DNA of 14,103 bases, taken from NCBI GenBank assembly GCA_017958465.1, contig JAGDCQ010000204.1:1-14103 (forward strand), in the 5' to 3' direction. The stretch is from Lachnospiraceae bacterium (GTDB lineage Bacteria > Bacillota > Clostridia > Lachnospirales > Lachnospiraceae). Below, piece after piece: positions 1-6,772 of this stretch. Position 1 is the first letter of the stretch, and each line of letters begins with the position of its first letter. The notes beneath the pieces are model-generated. The model did not search any database. It was not told where the DNA came from and saw only the letters and a list, made by a program, of their open reading frames with translations. Position numbers and translations under genes: made by a program.

Positions 1-2811
1 CTGTGTAGCCTCTTCTGCCTTGAAGAACGCCTCACCGAAATCGGAAGCGATACCGAGAACTTCGCCTGTGGAGCGCATTTCCGGTCCGAGGAGCGGATCA
101 ACCTCAGGGAACATATTGAACGGGAACACAGCTTCCTTAACGCCGTAGTAAGGATATTTCCTGTCTTTAAGACCGGGTACCGGCGAAGGATTGCCTGTAA
201 GCTCCATTGTTATTATCTGTGTTGCGATCCTTACCATGTTGATGTCGCAGACCTTTGAAACAAGCGGCACGGTACGGGATGCTCTCGGGTTTGCCTCGAT
301 AACGAACACTTTGCCGTTTTCGATCGCGTACTGCATATTCATAAGGCCGCGGACATTCATCTCCACAGCGATCTTTCTTGTATAATCCTTGATGGTCGCG
401 AGTATCTCGTCCGAAAGGTTCTTGGAAGGCAGGATACAAGCGGAGTCTCCGGAATGGATGCCCGCAAGCTCGATATGCTCCATAACGGCGGGAACAAATG
501 CATTTGTGCCGTCGCTGATGGCGTCTGCCTCAACCTCGGTGGCGTGACGCAGGAACCTGTCGATAAGGATGGGACGGTCCGGAGTAACGCCTACAGCCGC
601 TGCCATATAGCCTTTCATGCTCTCGTCGTCGTAAACCACTTCCATACCGCGGCCGCCAAGCACGAAGGACGGGCGAACCATAACGGGATAGCCGATCCTT
701 GCCGCGATCTCAAGTGCTTCCTCAACCGTTGAAGCCATACCGGACTCTGCCATGGGGATCTCAAGCTTTTCCATCATAGCGCGGAAAAGGTCACGGTCCT
801 CTGCCATATCGATAACGGCAGGCGGAGTTCCAAGGATCTTAACGCCGGCCTTTTCAAGGTCGTCCGCAAGGTTAAGCGGTGTCTGGCCGCCAAACTGCGC
901 GATGACTCCCACGGGCTTTTCCTTTGCGTAGATAGCAAGGACATCCTCGAGGGTGAGGGGCTCAAAGTAGAGCTTATCGGAGGTGTCGTAGTCAGTTGAG
1001 ACTGTCTCCGGGTTGCAGTTTACGATTATGGTCTCATAGCCCAGCGCTTTAAGCGCAAAAGCAGCATGAACACAGCAATAATCGAACTCGATACCCTGGC
1101 CGATACGGTTGGGGCCGCCGCCAAGGATCATCACCTTTTTCCTGTCGTTTTCAACAGGAGCGTCCTCCGGTGAGTTGTATGTTGAATAGAAATACTCGCT
1201 GTCCTTTGTTCCGCTTACGTGTATCCCTTCGAAGGTCTCGTGGATACCGTAACCGTCCCTGAGCCTGCGGATGTCGCTCTCTGCTGAGCCTGTAAGACGT
1301 GCAAGGTATTTATCTGAAAAACCGTCCTGTTTAAGGGTGAGGAGACGCTCCTTTGTAAGGATGTCGTCAACTGCCTTTCCTTCGGAATCCCTGATCAGGG
1401 CCTCTTCTTCTTCAACAAGCTCCTTCATCTGCTCCATGAAGTAATGCTTGATCTTTGTAAGGTTATAGAGTTCCTCTACGGAAGCGCCCTTCCTTAAGGC
1501 CTCATACATAATGAACTGGCGCTCGCTTGTGGCGTTGTGAAGCATGTTCAGGAGCTTCTCAAGGGGAAGCTCGTGGAAATTCTTTGCAAAGCCAAGGCCA
1601 AACCTGCCTGTCTCAAGGCTCCTTATGGCCTTCTGGAAAGCTTCTTTATAGGTCTTGCCGATGCTCATTACCTCGCCCACTGCGCGCATCTGCGTTCCAA
1701 GCTTGTCTTCGGCGCCCTTGAATTTCTCAAATGCCCAGCGTGCAAACTTGATTACAACGTAATCGCCGCCCGGAACGTATTTGTCAAGTGTTCCGTGAAC
1801 GCCGCAGGGGATCTCGTCAAGAGTAAGCCCGGATGCGAGCATTGCGGAAACAAGCGCGATAGGGAAGCCTGTTGCCTTTGAAGCAAGGGCAGAAGAACGG
1901 GAAGTTCTCGGATTTATCTCGACTACGACCACACGGTCCGAAACGGGATCGTGTGCGAACTGAACGTTTGTACCACCGATAACGCCTACTTCGTCTACGA
2001 TCTTGTAAGCGATCTGCTGGAGGCGCTTCTGAAGATCCTCGGAAATAGTGAGCATCGGGGCCGAGCAGAAGGAATCGCCTGTGTGAACGCCGATGGGATC
2101 GATGTTCTCGATGAAGCATACGGTGATCATGTTGCCCTTTGCGTCACGTACGACTTCGAGCTCAAGCTCTTCCCATCCGAGGATGGACTCTTCGATGAGC
2201 ACCTGTCCTACGATGCTGGCCTGAAGGCCTCTTGAAAGGACTGTCTTGAACTCCTCAAGGTTGTAAACAAGGCCGCCGCCTGCACCGCCCAGGGTGTACG
2301 CGGGACGGAGGCACACGGGAAGTCCCATCTCCTCAACGATCTTAAGGCCCTCTTCAACGCTGTAGCAAGGCTTGCTGCGTGCCATCTCGACACCCAGCTT
2401 GTACATGGTCTTCTTGAACTCGATACGGTCCTCGCCGCGCTCGATGGCGTCTACCTGCACGCCGATGACTTTTACATTGTATTTCTCGAGAACACCGGCC
2501 TTTGCAAGCTCCGAGCACAGGTTAAGTCCCGACTGGCCGCCGAGGTTCGGGAGAAGCGCATCCGGGCGCTCCTTCGCGATTATCTGCTCAAGACGCTCCA
2601 CATTGAGAGGCTCGATGTATGTGATGTCCGCAGTTCCCGGATCTGTCATGATCGTGGCAGGGTTCGAGTTTACGAGGACGATCTGATATCCCAGCTGTCT
2701 TAAGGCTTTGCAGGCCTGTGTTCCTGAGTAGTCAAACTCGCAGGCCTGTCCGATGATGATAGGACCTGACCCGATTATCAAAACCTTATGTATATCGTTA
2801 CGCTTTGGCAT
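1..2811 (-). CDS. carB: Carbamoyl-phosphate synthase large subunit (3' end outside window)
   Basis: This is the synthetase subunit that makes carbamoyl phosphate from bicarbonate, two ATP and ammonia (normally channelled from the CarA glutaminase), feeding pyrimidine and arginine synthesis. I read 937 codons without a stop from the ATG at 2811, which has a GGAG site five bases upstream. The protein shows the two homologous halves of CarB: an N-terminal VLIIGSGPIIIGQACEFDYS start, LGGAGGG and NPRTSRSSALASKATG in the first ATP-grasp domain, then ILGGGPNRIGQGIEFDYCC, LGGRGMEVVYD and EANPRASRTVPLVSK in the second. It breaks off just after GPEMRSTGEV. CarB is normally about 1,070 residues, so only the C-terminal methylglyoxal-synthase-like allosteric domain lies beyond the left edge. 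Upstream is a PurF paralogue, not carA; whether carA lies downstream cannot be seen. It is probably cotranscribed with the PurF paralogue from the promoter near 4482-4510. Confidence 0.97.
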   Translation of the reverse strand, partial: MPKRNDIHKVLIIGSGPIIIGQACEFDYSGTQACKALRQLGYQIVLVNSNPATIMTDPGTADITYIEPLNVERLEQIIAKERPDALLPNLGGQSGLNLCSELAKAGVLEKYNVKVIGVQVDAIERGEDRIEFKKTMYKLGVEMARSKPCYSVEEGLKIVEEMGLPVCLRPAYTLGGAGGGLVYNLEEFKTVLSRGLQASIVGQVLIEESILGWEELELEVVRDAKGNMITVCFIENIDPIGVHTGDSFCSAPMLTISEDLQKRLQQIAYKIVDEVGVIGGTNVQFAHDPVSDRVVVVEINPRTSRSSALASKATGFPIALVSAMLASGLTLDEIPCGVHGTLDKYVPGGDYVVIKFARWAFEKFKGAEDKLGTQMRAVGEVMSIGKTYKEAFQKAIRSLETGRFGLGFAKNFHELPLEKLLNMLHNATSERQFIMYEALRKGASVEELYNLTKIKHYFMEQMKELVEEEEALIRDSEGKAVDDILTKERLLTLKQDGFSDKYLARLTGSAESDIRRLRDGYGIHETFEGIHVSGTKDSEYFYSTYNSPEDAPVENDRKKVMILGGGPNRIGQGIEFDYCCVHAAFALKALGYETIIVNCNPETVSTDYDTSDKLYFEPLTLEDVLAIYAKEKPVGVIAQFGGQTPLNLADDLEKAGVKILGTPPAVIDMAEDRDLFRAMMEKLEIPMAESGMASTVEEALEIAARIGYPVMVRPSFVLGGRGMEVVYDDESMKGYMAAAVGVTPDRPILIDRFLRHATEVEADAISDGTNAFVPAVMEHIELAGIHSGDSACILPSKNLSDEILATIKDYTRKIAVEMNVRGLMNMQYAIENGKVFVIEANPRASRTVPLVSKVCDINMVRIATQIITMELTGNPSPVPGLKDRKYPYYGVKEAVFPFNMFPEVDPLLGPEMRSTGEVLGIASDFGEAFFKAEEATQ

Positions 2812-2825
2812 TTTTTCTCCATTCC

Positions 2826-2900
2826 GAACAATTTTCGAATACATTGTTCTACGACTTTTAGTGCCGGCTGCCCGGCCAAAGGGTTACCCGACCGCTCGGG
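2826..2900 (-). promoter_or_regulatory. Structured intercistronic leader upstream of carB
   Basis: The 95 bases between the PurF paralogue and carB are rich in inverted repeats. In transcript order there is CCCGA-GCGG-TCGGG (2900-2887), then GCCGG-GCAG-CCGGC (2876-2863), then GAACAAT-10 nt-ATTGTTC (2849-2826), which ends about 15 bases before the carB start codon. None is followed by a T-run, so they do not look like terminators. I see no convincing -35/-10 pair for carB here. They may be mRNA processing or stability structures, a translational control element or a protein site. I did not recognise a PyrR-binding loop. Confidence 0.4.
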
Positions 2901-2906
2901 CCCCTG

Positions 2907-4391
2907 TCATTCCTTCCCGTTCCAGCAGTAGGTGCAGAGCTTGCACTTGTCTATGCCCACGGCATCGCACATATCGTCTATGCGGTTGAAGGAAAGCGAT
3001 GTGAAGTTCAGGTGTTTTCTGATCTCCTCCACCATATCCTTGTATTTCCCGTTCTCCGGATCCGCGTATTCGGCAAGAGTTTTCTGCTGCTCTTTTACAT
3101 CCGGGATCCTTCCGCAATGGCAGGCGGGCTTTTTCCCGTCCGGGATCGCGTTTACGGAATAACCTTCATTGTCCCAGCCCTCGCGCTCAGCGATGACGCG
3201 CCTTGTGATAAGGTCCATCTCCGAGGTTGATCTTGAGAAATTCAGGTACTTGCATCCATGCAGGATGGGCGGGCAGGCAGGCCTTATATGGACCTCTTTT
3301 GCGCCGCTCTCATACAGGAATTCCGTGGTCTCGCCAAGCTGTGTGCCACGGACGATGGAATCGTCTATGAGCAGGAGCTTTTTGTTCTTTATAAGCGCAT
3401 CCACCGGGATCAGCTTCATCTTTGCGATCAGGTTGCGCTGCGACTGGTTTGTCGGCATAAAGGAGCGCGGCCAGGTGGGTGTGTATTTTATAAAGGGCCT
3501 TGCGAAGGGAATGCCGGATCTGTTGGCATATCCGATGGCATGCGGCGTTCCGGAATCCGGCACACCGGCCACTATATCCGCTGTCACGTTATCCCTGATG
3601 GCCATCTTCTCGCCGCAGGCGTAGCGCATCTTCTCGACGCTCACACCTTCGTAGGCCGAAGTGGGATAACCGTAATATACCCAAAGGAAGGTACATATCT
3701 TCATTTCTGTGCCCGGCGGGTTCATGACCTCGATCCCATCGGGGGTGATGTAGACTATCTCTCCGGGTCCCAGCTCCTTGTAGTCCCTGTAGCCCAGATT
3801 CAGATAGGCAAAGCTCTCAAACGAAGCACAGTAGGCATCCTTCTTTTTGCCGATCACAAGCGGCGTTCTGCCAAGCCTGTCTCTTGCGGCATAAAGGCCT
3901 TCGCCCGTGAGCAGGAGGATGGTCATGGACCCCTCTATCACGCTCTGCGCGTATTTGATGCCTTCCGCTATGGTGTCGCCGCGGTTGATGAGTGCAGCAA
4001 CAAGCTCCACGGAATTGATGGTCCCACCGCTCATTTCCAGGAAGTGAAGGTTGTCACGCTCAAAGGCCTCCGCTATCAGCTTGTCCTTGTTTGTGATCTT
4101 ACCTACCGTGGTTATGGCGTATGTCCCAAGGTGGGAACGCACCAGCAGCGGCTGCGGCTCAAGGTCCGATATACAGCCGATGCCCATTTTCCCCTTCATT
4201 TCGCTGAAATCCCTGTCGAATTTCGTACGAAAAGGGGAGTTTTCGATGTTGTGGATCGCCCTGTTGAAACCATCCGGTCCGTATACCGCCATCCCGCCGC
4301 GGCGCGTGCCGAGGTGAGAGTGGTAGTCGATACCGAAGAACAGGTCGAATACACATTCCTGTTTGGAAACTACTCCAAAGATTCCGCCCAT
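2907..4391 (-). CDS. PurF-like phosphoribosyltransferase with degenerate glutaminase domain
   Basis: This 494-residue protein has the architecture of glutamine PRPP amidotransferase: an N-terminal Ntn-hydrolase glutaminase domain (about 1-225) and a C-terminal type I phosphoribosyltransferase domain. The PRPP loop is intact (LLIDDSIVRGT, 340-350), and GVPDSGTPHAIGYA (276-289) and the four FeS ligand positions known from B. subtilis PurF appear conserved (C233, C380, C483, C486). The glutaminase is not intact. The protein begins MGGIFGVVS instead of MCGIFG, so the nucleophilic cysteine is Gly2. The RYxT segment reads CISDLEPQPL (73-82), and the HNGN oxyanion-hole segment reads TTVGK (94-98). 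A ~55-residue insert (about 400-460) carries an extra CHC. The ATG at 4391 has GGAGG nine bases upstream. It may act with free ammonia or another amine, or have a different role; a sequencing error cannot explain several coordinated losses. The automatic label purF should be treated with caution. Confidence 0.88.
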   Translation of the reverse strand: MGGIFGVVSKQECVFDLFFGIDYHSHLGTRRGGMAVYGPDGFNRAIHNIENSPFRTKFDRDFSEMKGKMGIGCISDLEPQPLLVRSHLGTYAITTVGKITNKDKLIAEAFERDNLHFLEMSGGTINSVELVAALINRGDTIAEGIKYAQSVIEGSMTILLLTGEGLYAARDRLGRTPLVIGKKKDAYCASFESFAYLNLGYRDYKELGPGEIVYITPDGIEVMNPPGTEMKICTFLWVYYGYPTSAYEGVSVEKMRYACGEKMAIRDNVTADIVAGVPDSGTPHAIGYANRSGIPFARPFIKYTPTWPRSFMPTNQSQRNLIAKMKLIPVDALIKNKKLLLIDDSIVRGTQLGETTEFLYESGAKEVHIRPACPPILHGCKYLNFSRSTSEMDLITRRVIAEREGWDNEGYSVNAIPDGKKPACHCGRIPDVKEQQKTLAEYADPENGKYKDMVEEIRKHLNFTSLSFNRIDDMCDAVGIDKCKLCTYCWNGKE

Positions 4392-4481
4392 TTCTTTTAA
4401 CCTCCATGACGTAACTCGTACAATCTTAATGGATTAGATTTTACGGCTTTCTTACAACTTTTCCCGTTTCCCCAACATAGT

Positions 4482-4510
4482 ATTATAGCACCTGCGCCGT
4501 TCAAAAGCAA
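4482..4510 (-). promoter_or_regulatory. Promoter for the purF-like/carB unit
   Basis: On the minus strand, TTGCTT (4510-4505) lies 17 bases upstream of a perfect TATAAT (4487-4482), which also has the extended TGC in front. The predicted start is near 4475, giving an untranslated leader of about 85 bases. It sits immediately downstream of the terminator of the preceding gene, as expected for a new transcription unit. Confidence 0.8.
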
Positions 4511-4518
4511 GACAGGTT

Positions 4519-4558
4519 CAAAAAACCGGGGAACACCCCGCAAAAGGTGTTGCCCCGG
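4519..4558 (-). terminator. Rho-independent terminator of the methionine sulfoxide reductase gene
   Basis: On the minus strand a GC-rich hairpin (4558-4526) pairs CCGGGG-C-AACACC with GGTGTT-CCCCGG, one base bulged, and is followed by six T. It starts five bases after the TGA of the upstream gene. Confidence 0.9.
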
Positions 4559-4562
4559 AATC

Positions 4563-5027
4563 TCATTCTGACCATAATACTTTTTCAAGCGCACCCACAA
4601 GCTCTGTAAGACCTGCGCTGTCTTCATCTGAAAAACGGTTGAGGACAGGGCTGTCTATATCCAGCACGCCGGCAACTTTCCCGTTTTTGTGAACGGGAAC
4701 AACTATCTCCGAAAGGGAGGCCCCATCACAGGCAATGTGACCGGGGAACTTGTGAACGTCGGGAACGACAACTGTCCTGTCTTCCTTTGCGGCAGTACCG
4801 CAAACGCCCTTCCCGAGAGGGATCTCGATGCAGGCAGGTTTCCCCTGGAAAGGCCCGAGCACAAGGGTCTCGCCCTCAAGCATATAAAACCCTGCCCAGT
4901 TCAGTTCGGAAAGTTCTTCCCAGATCAGGGCAGAAACATTGGCAAGGTTGGAGACGATATGCGGAACCCCTGAAACGAGCGCCACCGCGCTGTCTGTCAG
5001 ACTTTTGTAATCCACTGTGTTCTGCAT
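4563..5027 (-). CDS. msrC: Free methionine-(R)-sulfoxide reductase (GAF-type fRMsr)
   Basis: The product is a single GAF domain of 154 residues, the size of the YebR/fRMsr family, which reduces free (not protein-bound) methionine-R-sulfoxide in the cytoplasm. The three functional cysteines are present at C66, C76 and C100. Their spacing of 10 and 24 residues equals that of C84, C94 and C118 in E. coli fRMsr. Family motifs NWAGFYML (43-50), GKGVCGTAA (72-80) and VAGVLDIDSP (118-127) are visible. The ATG at 5027 is preceded by AAGGAGG at a five-base gap. It is flanked by the terminator of the tRNA unit upstream and its own terminator downstream, so it looks monocistronic. I see no good promoter in the 53-base leader; a small GCTGC/GCAGC hairpin (5048-5063) sits there. 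It may depend on a weak promoter or on read-through from the tRNA unit. Confidence 0.93.
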   Translation of the reverse strand: MQNTVDYKSLTDSAVALVSGVPHIVSNLANVSALIWEELSELNWAGFYMLEGETLVLGPFQGKPACIEIPLGKGVCGTAAKEDRTVVVPDVHKFPGHIACDGASLSEIVVPVHKNGKVAGVLDIDSPVLNRFSDEDSAGLTELVGALEKVLWSE

Positions 5028-5080
5028 GGTTTCCTCCTTGTCTTACTGCTGCCCTTTCGCAGCCCGCCAAACGGTTTCCC

Positions 5081-5112
5081 AAAAAAATCCCGTATATCGA
5101 AATATACGGGAT
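5081..5112 (-). terminator. Terminator of the tRNA-Arg unit
   Basis: A perfect 11-bp stem with a four-base loop (5112-5087, minus strand ATCCCGTATAT/ATATACGGGAT) runs into a seven-T tract (5087-5081). It starts two bases after the tRNA 3' end and may also catch read-through from the DUF3881-like gene upstream. Confidence 0.92.
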
Positions 5113-5114
5113 AA

Positions 5115-5188
5115 CGTTTCCGATGCGATTCGAACGCACGATCTTCCGCTTAGGAGGCGGACGCTCTATCCTGCTGAGCTACGGAAAC
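5115..5188 (-). tRNA. tRNA-Arg (anticodon CCT, reads AGG)
   Basis: The minus strand folds into a standard cloverleaf: acceptor GTTTCCG/CGGAAAC, D stem GCTC/GAGC, anticodon stem TCCGC/GCGGA, loop CTCCTAA with CCT at positions 34-36, and T arm GTGCG-TTCGAAT-CGCAT. The discriminator is G and the CCA end is not encoded. It stands alone, with its own consensus promoter and terminator. Confidence 0.96.
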
Positions 5189-5193
5189 AGTCC

Positions 5194-5211
5194 GCGTGGT
5201 TTTCACCACGC
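5194..5211 (-). promoter_or_regulatory. Leader hairpin of the pre-tRNA
   Basis: A perfect 7-bp stem with a four-base loop (GCGTGGT-GAAA-ACCACGC on the minus strand) lies between the promoter and the tRNA. By position it would form the very 5' end of the primary transcript, ending five bases before the mature tRNA and so close to the RNase P cut. Confidence 0.5.
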
Positions 5212-5218
5212 ATTTGAT

Positions 5219-5247
5219 ATTGTATTTCTTAAACTTAAGTTTGTCAA
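5219..5247 (-). promoter_or_regulatory. Promoter of tRNA-Arg
   Basis: A perfect -35 TTGACA (5247-5242) and a TACAAT -10 (5224-5219) are separated by 17 bases on the minus strand. The predicted start is near 5212. The -35 lies about 30 bases past the stop codon of the upstream gene. Confidence 0.88.
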
Positions 5248-5275
5248 GAAAAGAATAAAACAATTTGCAGTTACT

Positions 5276-6166
5276 TCAGAACTTCACATTTCCCTGGATC
5301 CAGACTATACCTTTAAAGCGTCTTCCCACCTCCGGCTCCCCAAGCAGGTCCTCGGAATTGATCCCGACAGTGAGGGGCATGCCATTGCAGTTAAGCTTCA
5401 TCAGGCAGACCTTTTCACCGCTGAAAGTGTTCACGCGGTAGGAAAACTCCTCTATCTCGCCCACTATGCTGTAGATGTCGGATTCTGCGCCGTAGGGGAT
5501 GAACGTTGTTTCAACGATACTGTAAACATCCTCTTTCTTCGCGCGCTCCATCACCTCTGCGTATATGTCCATATTGGCCTGGGTGATACTGTCGAAGGCA
5601 TCCTGCGGGTTTCCTGCGGAATCCGCGATGATGTTCATGTGGCGCTGGCTCACGGTCCTTATATTGTCCGGTGTCCCTCTTTTTTCGACGGGAAGGATTA
5701 TCCTGCCGTCGAGGCAAAGCCCGGTGATGGATACCGGCTTTGAAAAGGCTCCCGACGCCATCTTGAACCTGCTGTTAAGGAAATCCACGGCATTTACAAG
5801 GTGGAATATAAGGGAAACACCAAGGCGCGGATCGTCGCACATCCCGTGATAGCCGCGGGTATCCACTTTTTTGTTGATATAAACTTCTGTGTTAAAACTC
5901 TCGCGCGCCTCAGAAATATAAGGGAAATAGTTGAGGACGCGGATCGGGGTCTCGCTTTCCCCGCAGGGGTCCGTGTCGACTTCGCAGCGAACCGTCACAC
6001 ATACGCCCGGAGCAACCTCCAGGGTGTATTCGCGGAGCGGGTTTACGTCGCGGTCTTCCGTTTTCCTGATTGAATCTCTGCTTGCGACTACGTGCTTTAT
6101 AAGGTTTTCCGTAGCCTGCGCATTTGTGATATTGCTTAAACCTACTGCTCTGAAATAACTATGCAT
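5276..6166 (-). CDS. Uncharacterised protein, DUF3881-like
   Basis: The 296-residue soluble protein has no signal peptide or membrane segment. Its start (MHSYFRAVGLSNITNAQA), length and overall composition match my recollection of DUF3881, a family of unknown function found mainly in Lachnospiraceae; I could not confirm this by search. The last 60 or so residues (about 236-296, from VGEIEEFSYRVNTFSG to the end) alternate short beta-like stretches ending in GRRFKGIVWIQG, which could be an OB-like barrel; that is inference. The start at 6166 is kept because it gives the family-like N-terminus, although only a weak GAGAG lies directly upstream. It begins 52 bases after mscL with no terminator or clear promoter between them, so the two are probably cotranscribed and weakly or reinitiation-dependently translated. 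Confidence 0.8.
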   Translation of the reverse strand: MHSYFRAVGLSNITNAQATENLIKHVVASRDSIRKTEDRDVNPLREYTLEVAPGVCVTVRCEVDTDPCGESETPIRVLNYFPYISEARESFNTEVYINKKVDTRGYHGMCDDPRLGVSLIFHLVNAVDFLNSRFKMASGAFSKPVSITGLCLDGRIILPVEKRGTPDNIRTVSQRHMNIIADSAGNPQDAFDSITQANMDIYAEVMERAKKEDVYSIVETTFIPYGAESDIYSIVGEIEEFSYRVNTFSGEKVCLMKLNCNGMPLTVGINSEDLLGEPEVGRRFKGIVWIQGNVKF

Positions 6167-6218
6167 ACTCTCTGATAAAACTTTTCTCTAAACTGATCTT
6201 AAAACCTTTTGTTCTTTG

Positions 6219-6686
6219 TCAGGCCTGTGCCTCTTCAAGCTTCGATGTGCAGTGAGGGCAACGTGTAGCCTTGATTGATATCTCTGACTGGCAGAAAGGG
6301 CAAACCTTTGTGGTAGGCTCTGCGGGAGCTGCTTCCACAGGCTTCTCGCCTGCCTTGCGGAGTTTGTTGATCCCCTTAACGATGAGGAATACAACAAATG
6401 CCATAATGATGAAATTGATAACGCCCGAGATGAAGGAACCGTAATTAATGGTTGAAAGCCCTGCCTCTTTTGCTTCCTCAAGGGTCTTTATGCCTTCGGG
6501 CCTTCCGCCCAGTACAATGAAAAGATTGTTGAAATCGATCTTTCCTGTGATAAGGCTGAGTAACGGCATGATAATGTCGTTAACAAGTGAAGAAACAAGT
6601 GCGTTGAAAGCGCCGCCGATGATAACGCCGACAGCAAGGTCCATCATGTTGCCTTTAATGGCAAATTCTTTGAATTCCTTTAACAT
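6219..6686 (-). CDS. mscL: Large-conductance mechanosensitive channel with C-terminal zinc ribbon
   Basis: MscL is a homopentameric inner-membrane pore that opens under extreme tension to release osmolytes on hypo-osmotic shock. The first helix signature is clear (EFKEFAIKGNMMDLAVGVII, about 4-23), followed by the pore-lining TM1 region with VNDIIMPLLSLITG, a periplasmic loop (about 50-80) and TM2 (about 83-107). Where E. coli MscL has its cytoplasmic helical bundle, this 155-residue protein has an Ala/Pro-rich linker and a compact zinc ribbon (CPFC at 129-132, CPHC at 143-146). I chose the ATG at 6686; the TTG directly before it is an alternative. AAGGAGGAG lies at 6701-6693. A strong promoter lies upstream and the DUF3881-like gene follows. 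Confidence 0.93.
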   Translation of the reverse strand: MLKEFKEFAIKGNMMDLAVGVIIGGAFNALVSSLVNDIIMPLLSLITGKIDFNNLFIVLGGRPEGIKTLEEAKEAGLSTINYGSFISGVINFIIMAFVVFLIVKGINKLRKAGEKPVEAAPAEPTTKVCPFCQSEISIKATRCPHCTSKLEEAQA

Positions 6687-6692
6687 CAATAT

Positions 6693-6735
6693 CTCCTCCT
6701 TAGCATTGCTAATTCTTTGATGGGCTTATCCCATC
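6693..6735 (-). promoter_or_regulatory. mscL leader hairpins and ribosome site
   Basis: Within the short mscL leader the minus strand contains a GATGGG-5 nt-CCCATC stem (6735-6719) and a TTAGC-3 nt-GCTAA stem (6712-6700) that abuts and partly overlaps the AAGGAGGAG site (6701-6693). The second could modestly limit ribosome access. No known riboswitch was recognised. Confidence 0.45.
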
Positions 6736-6741
6736 TGATAA

Positions 6742-6770
6742 ATTATATATTTATCCGGAGAAAAAATCAA
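6742..6770 (-). promoter_or_regulatory. Promoter of mscL
   Basis: TTGATT (6770-6765) and a perfect TATAAT (6747-6742) are separated by 17 bases on the minus strand. The -35 begins two bases after the stop codon of the upstream propeller-protein gene, and no terminator lies between the two genes. Confidence 0.82.
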
Positions 6771-6772
6771 GG

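Noticed and set aside
2830..2845. Possible CodY box before carB (AATTTTC core)
   Set aside because: Only about 10 of 15 positions match AATTTTCWGAAAATT, which is too weak in an AT-rich stretch.
3258..4400. A 380-codon plus-strand open frame opposite the PurF-like gene
   Set aside because: It lies wholly antisense to a gene with clear PRPP and FeS motifs; its translation has no recognisable domain and no proper ribosome site. It is a shadow of GC-rich third-position bias.
4787..5743. A 318-codon plus-strand frame spanning the msrC, tRNA and DUF3881-like region
   Set aside because: It crosses a tRNA, a terminator and two minus-strand genes, and its protein has no domain character.
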